From Monosporascus cannonballus (lineage: Eukaryota; Ascomycota; Sordariomycetes; Xylariales), in contig QJNS01000250.1 of the NCBI GenBank assembly GCA_004154925.1, positions 47,671 through 111,670 of the forward strand: a DNA stretch of 64,000 nt, given 5' to 3'. This document shows, piece by piece, positions 51,187-61,448 of this stretch. Position numbers and translations under genes: made by a program. Positions within the stretch are counted from its first letter, which is position 1. Each line of letters opens with the position of its first letter. Under the pieces are notes generated by a model that was not told the origin of the DNA, did not search any database, and was given only the letters and a program-made list of their open reading frames with translations.

Positions 51187-51462
51187 TTGCCAAAATATTA
51201 CCTTTTCGAACCTTTTATTTTTTATATATACAATGTTCGTATATTTGCGTTATTTTTACAAGAATTATACGTCCGATACGAATTATTTATAATAAAAACG
51301 TTTAATATATATAACGTTTTCCGAAATATCTCGATCGAAAACCTTTTTTTGAAAACCGAATTTACCGAATTTATAAAGTATATATATTCTCGGTTAACCG
51401 TTGCCGAATTTAAATTTATCGCGTATAACGTAATTTCTAAATATTTTGGTCGTACCGGATAA
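51187..51462 (+). pseudogene. 91-codon open stretch inside copy C
   Basis: The longest uninterrupted frame of the 10-kb element, with no ATG at its start (annotated M comes from a TTG). It contains FALFLQELYVRYEL and TEFIKYIYSRLTVAEFKFIAYNVISKYFGR. In copy A the matching minus-strand region keeps several of the same words (TEFKSIAHKVIFKYF) in a stop-broken frame. This suggests a gene fragment rather than chance. It has no signal peptide or domain that I recognise, and sits about 1 kb upstream of, and on the same strand as, the conserved frame near 52.2-52.7 kb. Confidence 0.4.
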
Positions 51463-52129
51463 ATAAGGGAAATACCATAGGATCTTAATTAAAATATATT
51501 AATAAATAGGGAGTTTTTTAATAAAGAATTTTTATTATTTTTTGTTAATAATACGTTACTTAATAATATAAATAATTTAACGGATAATTCGTAAATATTA
51601 TATTTTTAATTTAGAAATATAATTTATTTATATTATTTTTTAAATAATGCGGTTTTAATTAAAACGTACCAAATAAAGTTTTTTTATTAAATAGTTATAA
51701 GGCCGGAAATATTTTTAATACGGCCGATATTTTATAAGGCAATAATTTTTTAACCTTATTAAAAAATAATAATTAATCGTTAATTAATATTATTTTTATC
51801 GATAAAAAATTTCAAAATTATTATTATTTCCTTTAAAAAATCTAAGTTTATTTATGTTTTTTATATACCATATAATATAACGACGTTAATTATATTAAAC
51901 AGTTAATATCGATATTATTATTTTTTATAAAGCTAGTTAATTTAATTACGGTAAAAAATGTTTTATTTTAATTAAATATTATATTTTGTAATATTAAATC
52001 AAATACTTATTAATTTGATTTTAGTATTAAATTTAATTCCGACAAAATCAAAAAAAAAACATAAAAAATATTTAATCGAAAAGGCAAATATTATAATTTA
52101 TGGCTTACTGGCGAATTCCGCCCGTCAAA

Positions 52130-52720
52130 AAATAATATATATAATATTAGTACTGTTTTTTTCCGAGATTCGTTTTTAATTAACCACCGTATATCCTTAT
52201 AATACGAATTCTATATCCGTTATATTTTTTCGCGAAATAAGCGTTACGTTATTTAGGACTTTTACAACGAAATCTTTAAACGCGTTTATTTTTTATTTCA
52301 GAATTTCTGGCTTATTAAAGGATATCTATTTCGGATTAAAAAAGATAGCTAAAAATTTAAAAATATTTTAACCGTAATTTGTAAAATTATAAAAATTAAA
52401 CTTATTAATTTTAATAATATTATACTTATTATTAATAATGTAAATAAACTTAATTAGTTAAATATGGCAAAAAATAAAAATTAATTTAGAAATAATTTTA
52501 ATATAATTATCCAAAAAACTTTTAATACCGAATTTATTAAAGATAATTTAATTCCAGACGATTATAATATTTTATATACGGAAAAAAATTATAATTTTAT
52601 AGTACAAATTATCGATAATTTAATTAATAATCTTAATTAAAACGGTCCGTTATCGTTTTCGTCGTTATCGAATAAGCAAAGTAAGAATTTATCGGATAAA
52701 AACGAACCGTTAATATAACT
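52130..52720 (+). pseudogene. Conserved degraded gene of the 10-kb element, family unknown
   Basis: Stop-broken plus-strand frame in copy C with basic and aromatic-rich segments (RNKRYVI, NEIFKRVYFLFQNFWLIKG, RIKKDS) followed by an acidic tail (IKDNLIPDDYNILY, SFSSLSNKQSKNLSDKNEP). Copy A minus strand (about 15660-15000) gives the same order with different stops (RNKRYVIWDLRNEIVERVYFSFRNF, VNDVNRLNWLNTT). Agreement between two independently mutated copies is the evidence for coding. Ser/Asp-rich tail suggests a disordered C-terminus. I do not recognise the protein. Confidence 0.5.
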
Positions 52721-53089
52721 TTTTATTTTTTTTATTATTTTATATCTTCTTATAAATAATATAATATTTATATTATAATTTTAATATTAATATAATTTTA
52801 TTACTTACGTAATCCTATTTAAGTAATTTCGGTATTATTTTATATATTATCGTAATTATTTAATTAATATATTAATATAGTTTGTTTGTTTTCGGTAATA
52901 AAATTATAAATAAAAAAATAATATTTTATAATACGGTACGCTGTATAATTATTAACGAAATTAATGTAAATAATTAAATTTATAATTTACGTAATTTTAA
53001 TTAATTATATCCTATTCGAACGTTTTATTTTTTATAAAGTTATATAAAAATATTATATTATCTATAATTAAATATAATACATAATTTCG

Positions 53090-53740
53090 AATTAACTCGT
53101 ATATCCTATTTGTAATTAATTTATTAATTAACGTTTTCAAATACTTTTTAAGATTTTTTCCCCCGTTCTACCTTTTTTCGCGCGTTATTATAACCTATAT
53201 CTTAATAATTTTTTTTACGTTTTTAGGTCCTAAAATCTTATTCGTTTTAGGCATAATATTTACCTTTAAATCGTTTTAAAAAATTTTATTTGGACCATAT
53301 AATAATGCCGAATATTTAAAAATTATATATAAATATTTTTATTATATTTTTATACGTAATTTACATATTTATTATCCGTATAACCCTATAAATTATAATA
53401 TTTATAAAATAGTTATATAATATGTACTTTTTAATTAAGCGGCCCGGTTTATAAAGTTATAAACCTGTTTTCGCATTCTTTATATGGTATCCGGTTTATA
53501 TAATTTTTTCGTTAAATTACGAAAACCGTAATTAATCGAAAATCCGTAATTAGCTTAATAATTTAATAATTTATAAAACCGGTATAATCCGCCATAACGT
53601 AAATTTTGTTTTGTCGGTTATTATTACGAAAAATATCTTAAATTATATTATTAATATTTAATATTTATATAAATGCCGTATTTGTTCGTAATAAAAAGTT
53701 TTATTCGTAATATAAACCTTAAATAATATTACCGAATTTA
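53090..53740 (-). pseudogene. Second conserved degraded gene of the 10-kb element
   Basis: Minus-strand frame in copy C (ADYTGFINY, LITVFVI, KECENRFITL, GYTDNKYVNYVQKYNKNIYIQFLNIRHYYMVQ) with counterparts in copy A near 14150-14600 (NNNR-NTIYIIANYVGLINY, FSNIRHYY). It is divergent in direction from the frame at 52130-52720. Some Cys positions may have existed in ECENRF but no metal-binding pattern is clear. Not recognised. Confidence 0.4.
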
Positions 53741-56700
53741 TTGATTTTTAATAATCGTAAAATCTTTTTAATTAATATATATTCGTATTAATACCAAAAC
53801 GTAAGGTATTTTTTTTAATTTTCCATTATATTAATATAACTTTATAACATATATCTGGTAATTGGAATCGGTTACGTATAATATGCATTTTCCGTAAGAA
53901 ATATTTTATATCTTAAAATAATTAAATATTATTAACAAATCTAATTACTTTAATCGGGCGAATAAGGTTTTTTAGGTTTATTCGGGGTACATTATTAAAA
54001 TTTATAACGGAAATTATTTATATTATATCGGCAAGAAATTTATCTACCTTTTATAATATTATAAAATATATAAAAATATATATTATAAGATAGATTTCGG
54101 ATATTAAGTTAAAAAAATTAATTAATAATTATTATATCGTAAATAATATAATTATATATATTAAAATATAATAAATATTTAAAATTATAATTAAATAAGT
54201 AATATTAATTATATATCAAATAATTATAATAATTATATTTAATATATATATAATCGAAATAATTATATAAATTATATTAAGAAATTTATAATATAATATA
54301 AACTTTATATAATTTACATATAATTATTAAAAAAATTTATATTATTATTTCGTTATAAAAAGAAATAACGTTAATTTCTTTATTTATATTTAATAACCTA
54401 TATAAACTTAATAATTTACCTATTTATAATTACATACTTTTAAAATTTATATATATTTTAATTTTAATTATATATATCATCTTAAAATATGTTCATAATT
54501 TCTTAATTATTCGTAAACTTTATTTATATATTAAAATTTTTTATATATTCTTTATTAATATTAATAATATATTCGGTAATTATTTAATATACGAACTTTA
54601 TTTTATTTACTATATTTTACATTTTTTATTTATATTTTTGGTTTTAATTAGGTTAAATTTATATCGGTAAACTTATAGTATTATTAAATTTCCTAATTAT
54701 AAGTATTTATTTATATATATTTAATATTATAGAATTATTATATTAATTTTACTGTCGTTTAATAAAATAAAATACGGTAATCGTATTCGGGAAATATATA
54801 ACAACTTAATAAAAAATTAAAACGTATATAAAAATCGTAACGGAATTAAGTTAATTTTCGATACGAATTATATTAATTACGGCGCCATTTTCCGTACCTT
54901 ATTTCTTATTATATATACTGTTTTTTCAAATTCTGCCCTAGCTTATAAAATAAATTTTCCTTAAATTAAACAATTATTTAATAAAATTTTAATACCATAA
55001 TGTTTTTATAAGATAGATTTTATTATTATATGCTAAAAAACATAAAATATTTACCGTTATATATATATTAACGTATATTTTATATACGATAATTGTGGAA
55101 TAGCATTTAAATAAATATTTCGGAATTTCAACTATATATATATAACTTATAAAAAATTAATAAAAAATGCATTTATATGTTTTAATAATTTTTAAACCTT
55201 AATTTTACTAAATTCCGAAAAAATTATTAAATATCATATAATATTATTCGTTTTTTTCCTTATACCAAAATATAATAATAAAATTATTAATACGGATAAT
55301 ACGGATTACTGGATAATAAATTTTTAAAACCGCAAAATAAATATTTTCCATATTATAAATTTAACCGGCATATATTTTTTTAAAAAATCGTATAATTCGG
55401 ACCGTTAACCGTTTTTGAGAATTTATAATCCATAATAATTTACATAATATGAATAATATCAAAAATGTAATAACCTTATAATCCTAATTAAGAGGAATAT
55501 AAAACCGCGATATATCTTATAATATATATTATATAAACATTAATTTCATAATATTAAACGAAAAAAAAATTCGTAATTATACGTAATTAATTACCGAATA
55601 AATAATTTTATATAAAAATTAAAATTTTAAATATCGCAGTATATTCGGTATTAATATTAAGGACTTCGGCGATTACCCGGAATATCTAAATGTTATTATA
55701 CTTATATAAGATTTTGATATAAAGGAATTCTTAAAACCAGCCGGGGACCCAGTTACGTTAATAAAGAGAAAACGCAATAAGGGAAAAAATTTAAATCCGG
55801 CCGTTAACCTTTATTAAGGGAATTAAAAAGCCTTAATTCGAAAAAAAAAACAATTATTAAAATTTTTAACAAAATAATAACAAAATATATAGGCGGCTTT
55901 GAAAAATATTAATTAGGACCGTACGCCGACAGATATTAATTTTAGTTATAAGAAAACAAAATTACAAAGCGTAATTAATAAAATTTTATTATAAATTCGA
56001 AATCTTAAATGTTTCGAATTAATATTTAAAAAAAAGCGGACGCCGAAATAATTATACTAGTAATAAAAAAATAACTTTTTTGATATTGGTAAAAAATTAT
56101 CTATATTATTTATTTACTCGTATAATTAATTTTTTACCTTAGTTATTTAACCCGAACCAAAATACCTTAAAGGTTAAAAAAGATAAAAATATTTTAAGAG
56201 TTAATACGACAAATTTGAATAAAAAACCGGAAAATAAAATTTAAAAATTTTTAATTTAACGTTATAAATTAAAGGCTATAGGTTAAAAGGATAATTTGTT
56301 AATAACCGTAATAAATTATAATTTAAATTACGTAATACCAAATTTTATTAATTTTCGTAATTAAAAAAATTTATTACATATTTATTACAACATGTAATTA
56401 ATTCGGATTAAAACAAATTAATATTCCGTATAAAGCTTAATATATTAAAAATTAATAAAAATGATGAATTTAATAAATAAATAATATAATAATAACTTTA
56501 ATTAATATTATATAAATATTTACAATTATCGCGTTTTACAATCGTAATGCCGTATCGAAACCGAACGCATTTTTTATTATTAGCCTTAATTAAAACCGGC
56601 AAAATTTCGTTTTTTATTTTTTAACCTAATATCATAATTATTTTTTAACTTATTATTATTATTATTATCCAATAAATATTATTTTTTAACGCGTAATTTT

Positions 56701-59700
56701 TTAACTTTAATAAAAACTATTATTTCGGCTTTTTTTTTCCGATATATTATTTATAACGTCGAGTTGCAAATTATTATATTCTGGTAACGCTAACGATTTC
56801 GGTAACGATATAAAAACAAACGAATTATATAAATATAGGTACGGTAACGAAACTAAGGTTAGGAAATTAAAATATTAAAAAATATTAAGTTTTACGCCAA
56901 CGTTATAAATAAAAAAACGAAACAAATTCTTAATTAAAATTACCTAATACGTTATAAATTATATATATAAATATAGGCGTCGCCATAACCGAAATTACGA
57001 TTCCAAATCGTAAAAACCTATAAACTATATGCCGGTTTAATATTTAAATTATTAAAATTATCGTTAAATCGTTAGCCGCCGGTTTAAACCAAATAACCGT
57101 ATACGGTATGCCTTAATTAAAACCGGGAATAACTTACGGCAGCCTTATAATTTTTTCTAATATTTGTCGAATTTATAACGTAATAATAATTCGTAATTTA
57201 TATAGATTAATTTACAGTATAAAGATATGGCGCTATTATTTCCAATTAAACGAATTTCGCCGCTTACAGAAAATTACTTATACTTTCTGTACAATCGAAA
57301 ATATAATTTTTTCGTATATTATATATAATATAGAAAATAAGCGGTTTTTTAAAATATCCTAATATTATTATTTATTAAACCCGGGAACCGTTTTAATTAA
57401 TTTAATTATATTTTAAATTAAATATTAATCTTTAATTTTGTTTAATTTATTCGAAAACTTATTAAATAAAAATAAATATCCATTTTGCTTTTTTATCGCC
57501 AAACGAAAATAACCGCGTAAAAAATAATTTGTTCGCTTATTATTTATATCAAAATTTTATTATTTCCTAAATATCCGTTTTTACGGAATCAATTTTTAAT
57601 TATTTTTACGTAAATATTTTCGAATTTAAAAATTCGGATATATAAAAGAAATTAAGCATATATATATTATAATAAGGTCCAGCCGGAATTAAAATATTAT
57701 AATCTTTTTCCAATATAATAATTTCGTTTTTTTAAATATATTAAAATGATTTTACGTATATATTTGCCGTTAAATAATACTTATTATTAAAATTTTATCT
57801 ATATCCAGTACCGCAAATTAAAATTATTTTATTTCGAAAATTTAAAAGTAATATTTTAACCGGCCAAAAATTAAAATTAAAATTCGATAATTATTTTGTC
57901 TTAATCGGAATTATTCGCGATAAATTATGTATTATTTTTCTTATTATCCGAATCCGTTATATCGTTTTTTATTATAATTTTTATGTTTTTATAGGTAATA
58001 CGGTTCTTAATTTACGGGGCTTAAATTATTTTTGCTATTTTATTTTTTTAAAATAAACGGTTCGGTTTTATATTTATTAAACGTTTAATAAGGTGCAAAT
58101 AATATAGCTTATTTATAACTAATTATATTTAATTATTTATAATTACGAATTATTCGATTAAATTATTATTATAAATCCTTAATCGAAAAATTTTATAATA
58201 TATCTTATTATATTATTCGATTAATATCCGGAATATTCATATTTAATTTAAAAACGATAATAAATATAACGATATAAATAAAATTATTTAATTATTTTAA
58301 ATTATTATATATTCGAATATAATATTTATACAATATTTTAAAATTATAATATTTAATAATAGTTTTAATAATTTTCGATAAATATTCTTAATATATTAAA
58401 ATTTTAATTAAATAATTTCGGATATTCATAATTTTAATTTTATTATGAATATAAATAATAATTTAAAAAATACAACGTAAATTATTAAGCTAAATTAAAA
58501 AGATATTATTTAATAATCCGGATATATTAATTATTAAAAAATTTAAATACTTTTAATTCGAACGTTAATTTATAGATATAAGAAAAATAATAATATCGAT
58601 TTCGGAATAATTAATATTAAAATATGGGATTTCCGCCTTATAATTATATTTAGTTAAGCTGCTAATTTAACGAAAACCGCCATATTTTGTAATTTTTTTT
58701 CTTTATAATATTATTTATAATTATTATATACGTAAATTAATATATATAAGTAAAAGAATAAAATACAAATTACAGATATTAATATATTTAAATCGGAAAT
58801 TTTATTTTTCCGATAATAAATATATTTCGTTAATAATAATTAAATTATATCGTTATTTAAAAATAAAATTTAATAAAATAATTTGGAATTAATCGTTTAA
58901 TATTTATTTAGGATTAAAAATAATATAATTATATTATTCGGCAGTTATACGGTTAAATATTTTTAAATTAAGATTTTTCGTATTTATAAATATTAAAATA
59001 AAAATAAAATATAGAATTATTAATATAAAAATTTATTATTTTTCTGCCAATTTAATTAATAATACGACTTAAATAATAATTAAATTAATTATTAACAAAA
59101 AAACTTATATAATTAAGCATTTTTTTAAATTTATTTTAATAATAAAAAAATATTAAGTTTTTTAAAAACCAAATTATATACCGTATTAATTTGTTTTTTC
59201 CGTAAAATACGGCCTTACTTATTAAATATAACGCCTAATATAAGGCAAACAAATTAACGATACAAAATTTTTATAAGGTTATCGGCCGTATATATAATAT
59301 TAACATATAGGTTAATTACGTTTCTATTAATAAAAAATCGGTAAAAATATTAAATAAAAATAAAAATTTTATTTTAAAAAGTTAAATATTCGAAAAATTA
59401 AAATATTTATTTTAAATTTTTAAATATATTATGCGTAATTAATTAATTAGGAAAAAATATATTTTAAAGTTTATTATAAATAATTTTAAGCCTTATATAT
59501 TATTATTTCGGTTGGTAAGGTCATATTATTATTATATTGGCTTAAAAAGAATAAAAGATTATAACGGGTATTAATTGTAATTTTAGGTTATTTTCCTTTT
59601 TTAATAATTAATTTTTTATCTTAATTAAAACTAAAAATATATTAAAAAAATAAAGATTTTAATTTTGCGTTAAATTATATAAATTACAATATTAGGAATT

Positions 59701-59795
59701 TCGTAATTAATATATATTACGAAAATTATTATTAATAATCTTTACGAATTTATATGGAACGGTATTAATTAAGGCCAAAAAATTACAATTTGTTA

Positions 59796-59959
59796 TCAGG
59801 CCCTATTTTGGAAGTTTTGTTGTTTTTGTGGAAATAATTCTTAAAGGGGTTTAGTTAATACATTAGACCCCTGATAAATATTTCTTGATCAAAAGCTATA
59901 GCTGTGGCTACGGCTGCTACGCCGCAGGCGCAGCCACAACCTTTAAAATGGGGTCCTGA
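59796..59959 (-). repeat. Left-end block of copy C: 164 bp with inverted TCAGG termini
   Basis: On the plus strand it starts TCAGGCCCTATTTTGGAAG (59796). On the minus strand it starts TCAGGACCCCATTTTAAAGG (59959). The two arms agree over about 25 bp apart from one indel and C/T or G/A changes. The centre has GGCTGC (59912-59917) paired with GCAGCC (59930-59935). Copy B carries an eroded version (about 37465-37630). The form resembles a miniature inverted-repeat element. Confidence 0.65.
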
Positions 59960-60020
59960 TCACGATGAGGCAAAACCTCGATCGTTCCACAGTTCTCAAG
60001 TCACCTCCAACCAAAACACC

Positions 60021-60098
60021 ATGTCGCAAAATTCCGGATACACAATACCGGTAGTCCGTCTTGGTAAAATCTCCAACGAAACCGTTTCGTTCACGGTA
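60021..60098 (+). pseudogene. Probable 5' fragment of a host gene next to copy C
   Basis: ATG at 60021 in a good fungal start context (AAACACCATGTC). It opens MSQNSGYTIPVVRLGKISN, then ETVSFTV, in DNA of normal composition (59960-60098). The frame then enters AT-rich sequence and ends at 60140, so only about 26 convincing codons remain. The longer open reading from 59904 runs through the transposon end block and is not natural. GGTAATT at 60097 could be a weak 5' splice site, but no acceptor with coding sequence follows. Product not recognised; could also be chance. Confidence 0.35.
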
Positions 60099-60140
60099 AT
60101 TAAATCCTATAATATTATAAATTACACAACGGCTAATTAA

Positions 60141-61448
60141 ATTATCTTACATTAAATTTAACCTAAAATATTAGCAATATAATTAAGTAATATAAAATTT
60201 TAAATATCTAATATATATATAAAGTTTAAAATTTTATTTATAAAAGTAATCAAATAAAAATAAATTACTAAAATATAACAAGTATTTTTATAATCGATAC
60301 GAAATTCTTATTTTTTATAAAAATTGTTAAACCCAACTTTTTATTTTTTTAACAATTATTTGCAAATTTAAAAATTAATTTAAATACAAATTTATTAAAT
60401 ATATAATAAAATAGATAATAAATTAAATAAATAATTTATTTCGATATCGTTTTATTATAAAGTATTATGCTAAGTAAATACATATAATTATTAATAATAT
60501 AAATTAATACAAATTTTAAATTAATATAAATTATATATTTATAAATTATATATTTAAAACTGAATGAATAATAGTTTGAGCAATAAAAATTTTAAAAACT
60601 TTTGAAAAATAAATATACTTAATATATATAATTAAAAAGTATTAAATCACTAAAAAGTATTTTTCAAATAAATATTTTTAAAAAAACTTAATTAATTAAA
60701 AATATTTACTAAAAAATTCATAGCGTTAAAAATAATAAGTAATAATAATTAACGCTTAAGAGTATTTAAAGCGTTAAAGAGGTACATTAGCTAGCTAGAT
60801 ATACCATAGCATATCAAATACGGAAAGGTTACCCATTAATCGGAACATATATACACCGTTGCTAAGCTACAGAAAAGCTGTACGCGTTGCGTGAGTGCAC
60901 GCAATTAACTCAATAACGCAACTGATGTCTCTTATATCTGAGAGTAATCGAGGCTAGAAGCAGCCAAAGCCAAGAACGCTCTCATTCGTTTTACGGGCTC
61001 CACAATTTGCTTCAGGGGTCGATAGTACATCTTCTCTCACGTGCTCTGCTATTTTTACCATGTGTGTGGTTTTCTCTGCATAACTGTTCATAAGTTGTCA
61101 TGACTCCGGTTGCTCAGGTTGAGTCTGGGCACGCGTCTGATAATTGACTGTGCCGAGCCTGAGTAAAGGTGGCATTAACACTAGGCCCAATTTGGGGAGG
61201 GAGAAAGGCGTCGTGGACACAATACTCCCACACGATCCCGTAGCGCCCGTTGCTGGAATATCAGTCCAGCATTTCAAGCCATGATATACGATTCACTGCT
61301 TTCTTCATGAACTCTCTTTATACCCCCCTGGTAGTTCGATCGCAAGGAGCCTACCTGGCGTCTTTCCACTAGGCTTTCCATCGCTCATACTATTAATACA
61401 CTTTTCGCATTCCTCTTCTTCTGTAATCGGCCATTCATTCTGTTCAAT
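60141..61448. other. Transition from AT-rich to normal DNA and upstream region of the 622-codon gene
   Basis: 60141-60780 is AT-rich with few CpG and no frame. From about 60840 the composition is balanced, with no repeat or frame to 61448. The 90 bases before the start codon at 61449 are rich in C and T (for example CATTCCTCTTCTTCTG), as is common in fungal promoters and 5' leaders. No clear TATA box. Confidence 0.55.

Larger units (their letters stand above)
49310..59959 (-). mobile_element. Unclassified 10-kb element, copy C (full length, inverted)
   Basis: 10.65 kb between the right-end block (49310-49427) and the left-end block (59796-59959), no insertions seen. It matches copy B throughout in inverted orientation, and copy A over A's length. 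Residual C and G are mostly in CpG, as in copy A, which makes C and A the best pair for reconstruction. One frame on the plus strand near 52150-52720 (FSRNKRYVI, RVYFLFQNFWLIKGYLFRIKKDS, TEFIKDNLIPDDYNILY) recurs in copy A and must come from a real gene. A second on the opposite strand near 53.1-53.7 kb (NNNRQNKIYVMADYTGFINY, GYTDNKYVNY) does as well. I recognise neither. No RT, integrase, DDE, tyrosine recombinase or helicase motif was found. Confidence 0.75.

Noticed and set aside
37465..59959. Helitron identity for the 10-kb element
   Set aside because: The left end does begin A|TC, but the right end gives no convincing CTRR followed by T and no helicase or Rep motif was seen.
59904..60140. 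78-codon frame starting in the end block of copy C
   Set aside because: Its first 39 codons come from the transposon inverted-repeat block; only the part from 60021 looks like gene sequence.
1..60840. Centromere or mitochondrial DNA as the source of the AT-rich block
   Set aside because: The AT richness is explained by RIP of identifiable nuclear transposons and joins directly to a nuclear gene; nothing specific to a centromere is seen.
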